The notes beneath the pieces are model-generated. The model was not told where the DNA came from and searched no databases. It saw only the letters and a program-made list of their open reading frames with translations. Positions 40,769 through 48,892 of a stretch of 52,742 nt of DNA are shown one piece after another. The translations under genes were made by a program, and so were the position numbers. Position 1 is the first letter of the stretch. The number at the start of each line of letters is the position of its first letter. This stretch comes from JBPCOI01 sp051000395. GTDB taxonomy: Bacteria > Actinomycetota > Actinomycetes > Mycobacteriales > Jatrophihabitantaceae. Where the stretch lies: the NCBI GenBank assembly GCA_051000395.1, contig JBPCOI010000018.1:1-52742 (forward strand), read 5' to 3'.

Positions 40769-42673
40769 GTGAGTGAGACGGACCCGGTCTTCGCGGCGTT
40801 CTGCGCTGCCGGGCTGTGGCCGGGCCTCGGCCGTCGGCTCGCCGCCACGCTCGCGGACGCCGGCATCGCCGGCCCGCAGGACGTCACCGCCGCGAACCTC
40901 GCCGCGCTGCCGAAGATCGGACCGACGCGGGCGGGACGGCTGCTGTCCTCGTTCATCGCGGCCGTCCCCGCCTACGAGGTCGCCGCGCTGCTGGTACCGG
41001 CCGGGCTGGACGCACGCGTGGCGGGGCGGGTGGTCGACGCGCTGGGCACGCCGGCGCCGCGCCTGCTGCGCGAGGATCCATGGCGGCTGCTGGCGATCTA
41101 CGGCGTGAGCCCGGCCGACGCCGATCGGGTGGCCCGCGCCGTCATCCCGGGAGTGCGGCGCGACGACCCGCGCCGGGGTCGCGCGCTCGTCGGATTCGCG
41201 CTGGCCAGCCATGGCCGGGACGGGCACACGGTGTCCCCGCGGGCGTTGGTGACGCAGGCGCTGGCCGAATTCGGCGCGGGCGATCCGGTCGATGCCATCG
41301 ACGCGGCCGTGCAGTCGGGCGTCGTGGTCGAGGCCGAGGATGACCTCGTCGGGCTCAGCCGCTATGCCGAGGCCGAGGACGCGATCGCGCAAGGGATCGC
41401 CCGCCTGGCCGCGACGGTCTCGCCGATCGAGGCGGCACTGCGGCGCGACGAGGCCGGCGTGCTCGACGACGCGCAGCGCGCCGCGGTCGAATCGGCCCTG
41501 AGCTGTGGCGTCAGCGTGCTCACCGGCGGTCCCGGCACCGGCAAGAGCCGCACCGTGGCGAGCCTCGTCACCCTGGCTGAGCGGGCGGGCAAGAGCGTCG
41601 CGCTCGCAGCACCGACGGGGCGTGCCGCCAAACGCCTGGAGGAGTTGTGCGAGTCCCCCGCGTCCACGCTGCACCGGCTGCTCGGTGCGCAGGCGCGCCA
41701 GTCCGGTGACGGCGTCCGCTTCGACGGCGGCTTCGCGCGTGGCGCGGAGTGGCCGCTGGACGAGGACGTCGTCGTGGTGGACGAGGCGTCGATGCTCGAC
41801 GTCGAGCTCGCCGACGCGCTGCTCACCGCATGTTCGGACGGCACCCACCTGCTGCTCGTGGGCGACGCGGCGCAGCTGCCCTCGATCGGGGCGGGCCGGG
41901 TGCTCGGGGACCTGATCGATTCCGGCACCGTCCCGGTCACGTCGCTGACGACCTTGTACCGGCAGGCAGAGGGCGGCACGATCGCCCGGCTGGCAAGCGC
42001 CGTGCGCGAAGGCGACCTGCCGCCGGTAAACGATCCGACGCGCGAGGTGGTCGTCGTCGCCGCCCGCGGCTCGACGCAGGCGGCGCACCGGGTGGTGCAA
42101 CTCGTCACCGACTCGATACCGCGTGCGCTTGGCATCGCGTCCGGCCAGGTGCAGGTCGTCACCCCGGTGCACCGCGGCGCGGCCGGAACGCTGGCGCTGA
42201 ACGTCGCGCTGAAGGCGAAGCTGAATCCCGGGACCGGCAAGCGGCGCTTCGACATCGGTGATCGCGTCGTCGCGACGGCCAACCACCTGGAGGCCGAACC
42301 GTTCGGGTACGCCAACGGCGAGGTCGGCGTGGTGGCCGACGTCGAGCACGACGGGACGGTCAGTGTCGAATTCGCCTCCGGGCCGGCCGAGGTGAAGGGC
42401 AAGGCCCTGGCCGATCTCGTCCACGGCTGGGCGATCACGGTGCACCGCGCGCAGGGCTCGGAGTTCCCGGCCGTCGTGGTGGTCGTCCCGCCGGAGGCCG
42501 GTGGCATGCTGTCGCGCCCGCTCGTCTACACCGCGATGACGCGCGCGCAGCGGCACCTGTCGGTCGTGCACGCGGCCGGGCCGCTGCTGGCTCGCGCGGT
42601 GCGTCAGATCGGCACGCTGCCGCGTCGTACCCGGCTGCAGGAACTGCTGCGCCACTACGCCCCGGACGGTTGA
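40769..42673 (+). CDS. RecD2-like superfamily 1 helicase
   Basis: This 634-residue DNA helicase has an N-terminal helix-hairpin-helix part (LAALPKIGPTRAGRLL) like RecD2. Walker A is TGGPGTGKSRTVASL (about residues 252-266), Walker B is VVVVDEASMLD near 333, and LVGDAAQLPSIGAGRVL is motif III. The C-terminal SH3-like insertion and UvrD-type VI motif are in HGWAITVHRAQGSEFPAVV and YTAMTRAQRHL. It lacks RecBC, so it is RecD2-like rather than RecD. The GTG start is clear. Confidence 0.9.
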   Translation: MSETDPVFAAFCAAGLWPGLGRRLAATLADAGIAGPQDVTAANLAALPKIGPTRAGRLLSSFIAAVPAYEVAALLVPAGLDARVAGRVVDALGTPAPRLLREDPWRLLAIYGVSPADADRVARAVIPGVRRDDPRRGRALVGFALASHGRDGHTVSPRALVTQALAEFGAGDPVDAIDAAVQSGVVVEAEDDLVGLSRYAEAEDAIAQGIARLAATVSPIEAALRRDEAGVLDDAQRAAVESALSCGVSVLTGGPGTGKSRTVASLVTLAERAGKSVALAAPTGRAAKRLEELCESPASTLHRLLGAQARQSGDGVRFDGGFARGAEWPLDEDVVVVDEASMLDVELADALLTACSDGTHLLLVGDAAQLPSIGAGRVLGDLIDSGTVPVTSLTTLYRQAEGGTIARLASAVREGDLPPVNDPTREVVVVAARGSTQAAHRVVQLVTDSIPRALGIASGQVQVVTPVHRGAAGTLALNVALKAKLNPGTGKRRFDIGDRVVATANHLEAEPFGYANGEVGVVADVEHDGTVSVEFASGPAEVKGKALADLVHGWAITVHRAQGSEFPAVVVVVPPEAGGMLSRPLVYTAMTRAQRHLSVVHAAGPLLARAVRQIGTLPRRTRLQELLRHYAPDG

Positions 42674-42732
42674 GCGAACGTGTCTTCCCGGAGCATTCAC
42701 GGGCGCAGCAGCCGGCTGGAAGGGTGGCGCAG

Positions 42733-43257
42733 GTGAGCGGTTCGCCGGAAGCTCAGCTGATCGTGTTCTGCGGCCTGCCCGGTGTCGGGAAGACCGCGCT
42801 GTCGCGCCGGGTGGCCGACGCGCTGCACGCGACCTTCCTGCGCGTCGACACGATCGAGGCGGCGATCGTGTCGACGTTCATGCCGTTCGAGCACAACCCG
42901 GTGGGCTACGTCGTCGCCGGCGAGATCGCTGCGGATCAGCTCCGGGCGGGACGGACGGTCGTCGCCGACGCCGTCAACAGCCTGCAGGTCGCGCGCGATG
43001 GGTGGGCCGAGGTCGCGGAACGATGCCGGGTTCCACGGCGGTTCGTGGAGATCATCTGCAGCGACGCCGCGGAGCATCGGCGCCGGGTGCGGACGCGCTC
43101 GGCCGAGATGCCGGGCCACGGCGTACCGACCTGGGAGCAGGTGCGCCGACGTCGCTGGGAGCCGATTACCGGATCCCGGCTCGTGGTGGACAACATCGGC
43201 GAGCCTGGCGCGCACGTCAGCGCCATCGTTGCCTGGCTGGCCATGACCGATGGATGA
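42733..43257 (+). CDS. P-loop AAA-type kinase
   Basis: A protein of about 174 residues, starting at GTG 42733 behind GGAAGG. LIVFCGLPGVGKTALSRRVADAL is the Walker A and VVADAVNSL the Walker B-like segment. The lid region contains RRRVRTRSAEMPGHGVPTWEQVRRRRWEP. It resembles zeta-toxin/adenylyl-sulfate kinase-like small kinases of unknown substrate. Longer starts at 42670 or 42724 exist. It is immediately after the helicase gene and probably cotranscribed. Confidence 0.82.
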   Translation: MSGSPEAQLIVFCGLPGVGKTALSRRVADALHATFLRVDTIEAAIVSTFMPFEHNPVGYVVAGEIAADQLRAGRTVVADAVNSLQVARDGWAEVAERCRVPRRFVEIICSDAAEHRRRVRTRSAEMPGHGVPTWEQVRRRRWEPITGSRLVVDNIGEPGAHVSAIVAWLAMTDG

Positions 43258-43302
43258 CGGCACGACCGGAGGCCGCACCTGGGTCCGGGTACGGGTGAAG
43301 GG

Positions 43303-44649
43303 TCAAGCGCTTGCCGGCGCCCGGTGCGCGGCGCGGCGCCTCGCACCGGCGGCTCGCTCCTTGCCGATCTCGGCCAGGTGGTCGAGGAAGTCGACCTGAA
43401 TGGTGTGTCGCTTGGACGCGACGTAGCGCTTGCGGCGGGCGCGGTGGTACGCGGCGATCTCCGCGTGCATGTCGGCAACCGGCGGCAGCGTCGCGGTCGA
43501 GTCCAGCAGGTCGGCGACCCAGGCGGACTGCGCTTCGGCCAGCGGCATGATCGCGCCGAGGGGCTGGACGAGACCGATGAAGTACAAGCCCGGATGGTGC
43601 GGGTCGACGACCCGGTGGAACAGCGAGATCTCGTTGTCGTGCGCGGCAAGCAGAGATTCGTCCAGGAACGGAAACGTGATCTTGTATCCGGTGCAATAGA
43701 CGATCACGTCGATCCGCTCGGCGCTCCCGTCGACGAAGTGCACCGTGTCCCCGTCGAGGCGTTCGATGTTCGCCTTGACGGTGAGATCCCCGTGCCCCAG
43801 GCGGGTGAGCAGGTCGTCGGAGACGGTCGGGTGCGCTTCCGCAATGCGATGGTCGGGCTTCGGCAGCCCGTACCTGGTGACGTTGCCGCGCGCCAGGTAG
43901 AGCGTCGCGCTCAGCAGCGCCCGTCGCAGCGGGAACCAGGGCAGCCGGGCCAGTGGCGACGTGGTCAGGTGGTCGGTCGGCACCCCGAAGACGTACTTGG
44001 GCACGACGTGCGCGCCCCGGCGCATGGCCAGGAAGGTGCGCGAACTGACCCGTGCGGTCTCCACCGCGATGTCGCAGGCCGAGTTGCCGATACCGAGCAC
44101 CAGCACGCGCTTGCCCTCGAAGCCGGTGAAGGTCTTGTAGTCGTGGGAGTGGATCTGCTCACCGGTGAAGGTGTCCGCTCCGGGGAAGGTGGGCTCGGGC
44201 CAGCGGGCGTCCCAGTGGTGGCCGTTCGCGACGAGCACAGCGCGGTAGTGGCGCGTCGTGCTCGTGCCGGTGTCCCGCGCTCGGACGGTGACGTCCCAGC
44301 CCGTACCGGCCGGCGCAACGCGGGTCACCTGCGTGCGGAAGCTGATCCGGTCGCGGAGGCCGAAATGGTCGACGAAACTGTCGAAGTAGTGCGCGATCTG
44401 CACGTGGTTCGGGTAGACGGGGTACTGCTCGCTCATCGGAAAGCACTTGTATTCCATGATCTGACGCGAGGTGTTGATGTGCAGCGACTGGTAGGCCGAG
44501 GACATCCCGTTGTCGTTCAGGTAGCGCCAGTTGCCCCCGACGGTGGATCCCGTCTCGAAACAGTCGAAGTCGATGCCGCGTTCTTGCAGCACCTGGCACG
44601 CGGCGATTCCGGACGAGCCCGCGCCGACAACACAGACGCGTTCACTCAT
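43303..44649 (-). CDS. Flavin-containing monooxygenase (class B)
   Basis: This 448-residue FAD/NADPH enzyme has FAD-binding VCVVGAGSSGIAACQVL, the FMO fingerprint in FTGEQIHSHDYKTF and NADP-binding VLVLGIGNSACDIAVE. Late ones are YCTGYKITFPFL and GLYFIGLVQPLGAIMPLAEAQS. It oxygenates soft nucleophiles (N, S) or ketones in the cytoplasm; the substrate is unknown. It has an AAGGGGATG ribosome-binding site. It lies alone between the kinase and a GNAT gene. Confidence 0.93.
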   Translation of the reverse strand: MSERVCVVGAGSSGIAACQVLQERGIDFDCFETGSTVGGNWRYLNDNGMSSAYQSLHINTSRQIMEYKCFPMSEQYPVYPNHVQIAHYFDSFVDHFGLRDRISFRTQVTRVAPAGTGWDVTVRARDTGTSTTRHYRAVLVANGHHWDARWPEPTFPGADTFTGEQIHSHDYKTFTGFEGKRVLVLGIGNSACDIAVETARVSSRTFLAMRRGAHVVPKYVFGVPTDHLTTSPLARLPWFPLRRALLSATLYLARGNVTRYGLPKPDHRIAEAHPTVSDDLLTRLGHGDLTVKANIERLDGDTVHFVDGSAERIDVIVYCTGYKITFPFLDESLLAAHDNEISLFHRVVDPHHPGLYFIGLVQPLGAIMPLAEAQSAWVADLLDSTATLPPVADMHAEIAAYHRARRKRYVASKRHTIQVDFLDHLAEIGKERAAGARRRAAHRAPASA

Positions 44650-44809
44650 GCCGACATCCCCTTGTGCGTTTGTGACCAGGTGGTCGTAGTGAGGATGCCA
44701 GCATCACGCCGGGCTCGCTGCTGCAGCACTCCGGCGACAACTACGGGCGGACCTCGGCACGCATGTTGCTGGCTCTTACTCCCTTGCTGCCGCCGGAGAT
44801 AGTGGAGGC

Positions 44810-45382
44810 GTGGCCCAGCCGACGCTGCTGACCGGACGTCTCGAGCTCGTTCCGCTCGCCGACGAGCATCTCGAGCTGGAGGTGGCGCTCCATTCCGATC
44901 CTGAGGTGCTGCGCTACCTCTACAGCCGGGCGCGCACTCGCGCCGAAGTCGAGCAGTCCCACCGCTGGCGGATCGCCGCGGCGCAGGAGACGCCGGGCCT
45001 CGGCTTCTGGGTTGGCTTCGTGGCCGGCGAGTTCGTCGGATGGTGGATCCTGCAGCCGCCGAACGGCCCCGACCAGCCGAAGGTGCCCGGCGAGGCCGAC
45101 CTCGGTTATCGGCTTCTGCGTCCGTGGTGGAGGCACGGCCTGGCGAGCGAAGGCGCGCGGGAGCTGCTGCGCTACGGGTTCGAGGACCTCGGCCTGTCGC
45201 GCATATTCGCCCAGACGATGACGGTCAACCAGGGATCGCGCGCGGTCATGGCCTCGATCGGGATGACCTACGTCCGCACGTTTACCGGGGACTTCGACGA
45301 TCTGCTTCGCGGCAGCGAGCAGGGAGAGGTCGAGTACGCGATCAGCCGCCGCCAGTGGCAGGCCCGACGAGAGCACCCGTGA
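44810..45382 (+). CDS. GNAT family N-acetyltransferase (RimJ/RimL-like)
   Basis: This 190-residue acetyltransferase has LLTGRLELVPLADEHLELE as the opening strand. The acetyl-CoA loop is DLGYRLLRPWWRHGLASEGARELLRYGFEDLG, and late ones are TMTVNQGSRAVMASIGMTYVRTF. RimJ/RimL-type. It acetylates an amine on protein or small molecule; target unknown. The GTG is preceded by GATAGT six bases upstream as a possible -10 and GGAGG as a ribosome site. The vapC gene follows after about 140 bases. Confidence 0.9.
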   Translation: MAQPTLLTGRLELVPLADEHLELEVALHSDPEVLRYLYSRARTRAEVEQSHRWRIAAAQETPGLGFWVGFVAGEFVGWWILQPPNGPDQPKVPGEADLGYRLLRPWWRHGLASEGARELLRYGFEDLGLSRIFAQTMTVNQGSRAVMASIGMTYVRTFTGDFDDLLRGSEQGEVEYAISRRQWQARREHP

Positions 45383-45421
45383 TTTGCCTGCTACCCCAGC
45401 CACACCCGCGGACTCGCTGAC

Positions 45422-45529
45422 GTGTCCCGGCGTGCCGACAACCCGCAACTGCTGGGCGCACTGCCGGACCTGCAGGTCGACGTCACGCAGATTGTCAGCA
45501 GTCTGGCGCGCGATCGCGCTGCACGGTGA
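45422..45529 (+). CDS. Vestigial VapB-like antitoxin fragment
   Basis: A 35-codon GTG-started frame (SRRADNPQLLGALPDLQVDV, then TQIVSSLARDRAAR) ends in a TGA that overlaps the vapC GTG by four bases. This is the exact coupling expected of a vapB, but no ribbon-helix-helix strand precedes. It is either a very short antitoxin or the 3' remnant of a truncated one. Not in the set of longer frames. Confidence 0.4.
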   Translation: MSRRADNPQLLGALPDLQVDVTQIVSSLARDRAAR

Positions 45530-45909
45530 TCGTGGTCGATGCCTCGGCCGCACTGTCAGCGCTCCTGAACGACGGACCAGCCCGGCACGCCTTGGCCGCA
45601 GATCAGCTCCACGCGCCGCATCTCGTCGATTCAGAAGTCGCGAGCGGACTTCGTCGTGCGGTCGCGGCGCGCCAGATCGAGGCGAACGCGGGTTGGACGG
45701 CACTCGATACCTGGCGTCGCCTTGGCCTCACCAGGTACGCCGTTTACCCACTCCTCGACAGAGTGTGGAAGCTGCGCGACAACCTGACCGCGTGCGACGC
45801 CGGGTACGTCGCTCTCGCCGAATCCCTGAGCTGCGGGTTGATCACAGCCGACGCGAAGCTGAGTCACGCGCCAGGAATTCGGTGCCCGATCACCTTCGTG
45901 CCCGGCTAG
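45526..45909 (+). CDS. vapC: VapC-type PIN-domain toxin
   Basis: This 127-residue PIN nuclease opens MIVVDASAALSALLNDG with the first catalytic Asp. PHLVDSEVASGLRRAV supplies the Glu, and NLTACDAGYVALAESLSCGLITADAKL the remaining acids. It is full length and should be an active ribonuclease. The preceding frame overlaps by four bases but is too short for a normal VapB, so the toxin may lack a cognate antitoxin. It is unrelated in detail to the other VapC in the window. Confidence 0.88.
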   Translation: MIVVDASAALSALLNDGPARHALAADQLHAPHLVDSEVASGLRRAVAARQIEANAGWTALDTWRRLGLTRYAVYPLLDRVWKLRDNLTACDAGYVALAESLSCGLITADAKLSHAPGIRCPITFVPG

Positions 45910-46089
45910 CGATCTGAGTTCCATCCGTTCTCGCGACATCCTCGCCGAGTCGGTGGGCTTTCCGATCTTCCTCGTGGCTGACGCGGCCTTTCACCGGTCG
46001 GCGTTGCTCGTCCGGCACGAGACACTTGCGGACAGGCGTCGCTCGGCCCGGCCGCACAGGGCGCAGGTCTGCCGACGGAGGAGCGTTCG

Positions 46090-47319
46090 ATGGCTGTTCG
46101 CGTTGCGTCGCAGGTGTTCGGTTTCGCTACGGCAGCGAGGTTCGCTCCGCCGGTGCTGTTGTCGTGGGACGAGTCGTCCGAGGTGAGTGTGCCGTCCGCG
46201 ATCTGCCCGCAACTGCCCTCGCGTCTGGACGAGGTGATGGGTCCGCCGCGCGACACTCATCCGCAGAGCGAGCAGTGCCTGACGCTGGTTGTCGCTGCGC
46301 CCGCGGACGCGGCGAAGCTTCCGGTGATGGTGTTCTTTCACGGCGGCGGTTTCGGTACGGGCTCGGGGTCGATGGCCTGGTACAGCGGAACGCGATTGGC
46401 CGCCGAGGGTGAGGTGGTCGTGGTGAGCGCCAGCTATCGCCTCGGTCCGTTCGGTTATCTCGTGCTCGACGGTGTGAGCGAGGGCAACCTCGGCTTGCTC
46501 GACCAGATCGCCGCCCTGCAGTGGATTCAGCGGCACGTTGAACGTCTGGGCGGCGATCCGGGCAAGGTCACGGTCTTCGGCCAGTCAGCTGGCGGAATGT
46601 CGATCAATCACCTGTTCGAGATCGCTGCCGCCCGAAGACTGTTCCGCGGCGCCATCGTGCAGAGCGCGCCGATCGGCCTGTCCGCGCGCACCCGCGCCGA
46701 CGCGGTGGTGGACGGCGCGGTGTTCGCCGCACACCTGAAGCGGGACCCGCGTACCGCGCCACCGGCGGCAATGCTGGACGCGCATCGCGCCACCGCGCGC
46801 GACCACGCGGCTCGCGAGGGCAACCGCATGGACCCGCCGTTCGCGCCCGTTCGAGGTGCCGGCGGCGTACCGCAATCGCCGGACTCCCTGGCCGACCTCA
46901 CCGATCTGGACGTGCTGGTCGGCTGGAACCGTGACGACATGGCGGCATTCGGAGTCGCGCTCGCGCACGCGCCCGAGGTGAGCGCTGTGGTCTACGCCGA
47001 CGAGTGGGATCCGCGCGCCCGTCAGCTGACTGCTGCGGGCGCGAGGGTCACCGGCTACCGGCTGGACTGGCGACCGGCCGGGTCGGGGTTCGGCGCGGTG
47101 CATTGCGTCGAGCTGCCGCTGCTGCTCGGCGACGAGCGCGCCTGGCGCGGTTCACCGATGCTGGGCCGCGAACCGTGGACGCGCGTCGAGGAGCTCGGGC
47201 GGCAGCTCCGGTCCGTCTGGAGTCGTTTCGCCCACACCGGTCAGGTGACGGGCAACCTGGCGCCGGACGTCCCCGTCGCGTGGACGCACCCGCTCGAGCC
47301 GCTCCGCAACCTTCGGTAG
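46090..47319 (+). CDS. Type B carboxylesterase
   Basis: This 409-residue alpha/beta hydrolase of the carboxylesterase family has the oxyanion-hole loop VMVFFHGGGFGTGSGSM. The nucleophile is S166 in FGQSAGGMSINHL, and the catalytic His is likely in GAVHCVELPLLLG. DQIAALQWIQRHVERLGGDPGKVTVFG is a family hallmark. Members are commonly about 500 residues, so this one is short, and its central lid is reduced. There is no signal peptide. The substrate is unknown. Confidence 0.9.
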   Translation: MAVRVASQVFGFATAARFAPPVLLSWDESSEVSVPSAICPQLPSRLDEVMGPPRDTHPQSEQCLTLVVAAPADAAKLPVMVFFHGGGFGTGSGSMAWYSGTRLAAEGEVVVVSASYRLGPFGYLVLDGVSEGNLGLLDQIAALQWIQRHVERLGGDPGKVTVFGQSAGGMSINHLFEIAAARRLFRGAIVQSAPIGLSARTRADAVVDGAVFAAHLKRDPRTAPPAAMLDAHRATARDHAAREGNRMDPPFAPVRGAGGVPQSPDSLADLTDLDVLVGWNRDDMAAFGVALAHAPEVSAVVYADEWDPRARQLTAAGARVTGYRLDWRPAGSGFGAVHCVELPLLLGDERAWRGSPMLGREPWTRVEELGRQLRSVWSRFAHTGQVTGNLAPDVPVAWTHPLEPLRNLR

Positions 47320-47381
47320 GCGCGAACCCACGAATGCAGACTCGGCCCGGTGGCTGGTGGCCGAGGCGCTGACGGCGTTGA

Positions 47382-47642
47382 ATGGCCGCCATGACCGCTG
47401 CCGTCGCGGAGGACGACACGGATCCCGACCGGGAATCCGATGCCGACTGGGAGTGCGTGCCGCTGCGGATCCCGGCCGAGGTGAACCGGCCCACCGCGGC
47501 CGCCCAACTGACGCTGCACGCCGAGTTCGGCGGATGGGAGCTGGCCCGGGTGGTCCGCTACACCGACGGCACCCGCCGGGTCTGGCTGCGGCGTAAGCGC
47601 CGCGCGGGCACGGCGCTGCCGCTACCCGGCCTGGCCGTCTGA
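47382..47642 (+). CDS. DUF5703 family protein
   Basis: This 86-residue protein has the DUF5703 core WECVPLRIPAEVNRPTAAAQLTLHAEFGGWELARVVRYTDG, then TRRVWLRRKRR. Members are small, actinobacterial and uncharacterised. The ATG at 47382 is used; ATG 47391 is an alternative. It ends 130 bases before the convergent YeaQ-like gene, separated by a strong hairpin. It has no membrane segment. Confidence 0.82.
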   Translation: MAAMTAAVAEDDTDPDRESDADWECVPLRIPAEVNRPTAAAQLTLHAEFGGWELARVVRYTDGTRRVWLRRKRRAGTALPLPGLAV

Positions 47643-47699
47643 AGCCAAGCGCGCGCGTGGCGAGGAGTGCTGCTCCCCCGGCACTCGGCAGCGGCTGCG

Positions 47700-47744
47700 C
47701 CGCGGGGCGAGCACCGCGCCCCGCGGTTGGAGCGCGGTGCTCGC
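47700..47744. terminator. Two mutually exclusive hairpins between convergent genes
   Basis: CCGCGGGGCG (47700-47709) pairs with CGCCCCGCGG (47717-47726) as a 10-bp perfect stem. GCGAGCACCGCG (47707-47718) pairs with CGCGGTGCTCGC (47733-47744) as a 12-bp perfect stem. The two share bases, so only one can form. The site lies between the DUF5703 and YeaQ-like ends; a terminator is the likely role, though no T-run follows. Confidence 0.6.
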
Positions 47745-47772
47745 GTCAGGGTCCGCCGAGGACAGGACTCGG

Positions 47773-48051
47773 TCAGCTGCGCACGGCGTGGCGGTGTCCG
47801 ACGCGGGTGTAGATGAGAAGGACGATGACGGCGCCGATGATCGAACCGATGATCCCGGAGGGCTGGAAGAAGCCGTCCTGGGCGTCCTTGTGGAAGATCA
47901 GGTAGCCGAGGAATCCGCCGACGAACGAACCGATGATGCCCAGCACGATCGTCATCAAGATGCCGATGTCCTGCTTGCCGGGGATGAGCAGGCGCGCTAC
48001 CGCGCCGGCGATCAGTCCGATGATGATGAGGCTGACGATGAGTCCGATCAT
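47773..48051 (-). CDS. GlsB/YeaQ/YmgE family stress-response membrane protein
   Basis: This 92-residue protein has three hydrophobic helices with conserved small-residue motifs: IGLIVSLIIIGLIAGAVARLL, then TIVLGIIGSFVGGFLGYLIF and SGIIGSIIGAVIVLLIY. It is the family called transglycosylase-associated, abundant in stress regulons. ATG 48049-48051 is preferred to the longer frame. It is divergent from the LuxR-type regulator gene; the shared intergenic region holds the CACCCCTAGG repeats, so the regulator may control it. Confidence 0.93.
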   Translation of the reverse strand: MIGLIVSLIIIGLIAGAVARLLIPGKQDIGILMTIVLGIIGSFVGGFLGYLIFHKDAQDGFFQPSGIIGSIIGAVIVLLIYTRVGHRHAVRS

Positions 48052-48141
48052 GGTAAGCGCCTTTCGTTGCGGCACGCCGTCGACGTGCGATGTGTGCCGG
48101 TCCCGCAGGTAGCGGAGCGGCGTCCGATGACTCGACTTAAT

Positions 48142-48173
48142 CACCCCTAGGGCTGGTTCAGTACACCCCTAGG
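48142..48173. promoter_or_regulatory. CACCCCTAGG direct repeats upstream of the response regulator
   Basis: CACCCCTAGG occurs at 48142-48151 and again at 48164-48173, 22 bp apart, about two helical turns. Copy 1 extends to the palindrome CCCTAGGG (48145-48152). The regulator's own -10 box (TATCAT, 48180-48185) starts six bases after copy 2. The sites lie between divergent regulator and YeaQ-like genes, as expected of an autoregulatory operator. Confidence 0.6.
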
Positions 48174-48179
48174 TAGGTT

Positions 48180-48185
48180 TATCAT
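48180..48185 (+). promoter_or_regulatory. -10 element of the LuxR-type regulator (leaderless)
   Basis: TATCAT, then seven bases, then the ATG at 48193. No ribosome-binding site is seen. Confidence 0.5.
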
Positions 48186-48192
48186 TGGAATC

Positions 48193-48858
48193 ATGGCACC
48201 CGCGTCGTCGCCCATCCTGATCGCCTTGATCGATGACTACGACGTCGTGCTCACCGGCGTCGCCAGCATGTTGGACCCTTACCGCGCGCGGGTCCTCGTC
48301 GCCGAGATCGACGCCAACAAGCCGCTCGTGGACACCGTGGACATCGCGATGTACGACTCCTTCGCCCAACCCGAGTCCGACCACAAGGAGATCGACGTCC
48401 TCATCCAGAGCCCGCACGCCCGGCGTGTCGTCGTCTACACCTGGAACTTCCACCCCGACCTGATCGACAGCGCCCGGCGCCAGGGCGCACACGGCTACCT
48501 GTCCAAGACGCTGCCCGCCCGCGACCTCGTCGCCGCCCTCGAAGCCGTCCACGCCGGCAAGACCGTCATCAGCGATCCTCCCGGGCGGGCGCGCGCCGCC
48601 ACCGGCCTGGACTGGCCCGGGCGCCACGAGGGGCTCACGGACCGCGAAGCCGAGATCCTCGCCCTGATCACCCAGGGCAAGAGCAACGCCGAGGTCGCCG
48701 CGCTGACCTTCCTCAGCCCCAACACCGTCAAGTCCTACATCCGCACGATCTATCGCAAGATCAACGTGGCTAGCCGCACCCAGGCCGTCCTGTGGGGTGT
48801 CAAGAACGGCTTCACGCCCGACCACAGCCGCATTGAGCACTGGCGCGGCGGCCCGTAG
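48193..48858 (+). CDS. LuxR/NarL-type response regulator
   Basis: The 221-residue protein has a receiver domain with the acidic pair D14/D15 (ALIDDYDVVLTGVA), phosphoacceptor D55 (DIAMYDSFAQ) and the Lys in GYLSKTLPARDL. The C-terminal HTH is LTDREAEILALITQGKSNAEVAALTFLSPNTVKSYIRTIYRKINV. The receiver has DSFAQPESDHKEIDVL where typical receivers have a short loop, so its phosphorylation geometry may differ. No histidine kinase is adjacent, so it is an orphan here. A pair of CACCCCTAGG repeats is directly upstream. Confidence 0.92.
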   Translation: MAPASSPILIALIDDYDVVLTGVASMLDPYRARVLVAEIDANKPLVDTVDIAMYDSFAQPESDHKEIDVLIQSPHARRVVVYTWNFHPDLIDSARRQGAHGYLSKTLPARDLVAALEAVHAGKTVISDPPGRARAATGLDWPGRHEGLTDREAEILALITQGKSNAEVAALTFLSPNTVKSYIRTIYRKINVASRTQAVLWGVKNGFTPDHSRIEHWRGGP

Positions 48859-48892
48859 CCGGTCGCTGCTAGTGCGGGGCGCGCGCAGTGCA

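Noticed and set aside
40382..42700. 772-aa open frame opposite the RecD2-like helicase
   Set aside because: Composition is that of a shadow (runs of Arg, Gly, His) and it is antisense to helicase motifs.
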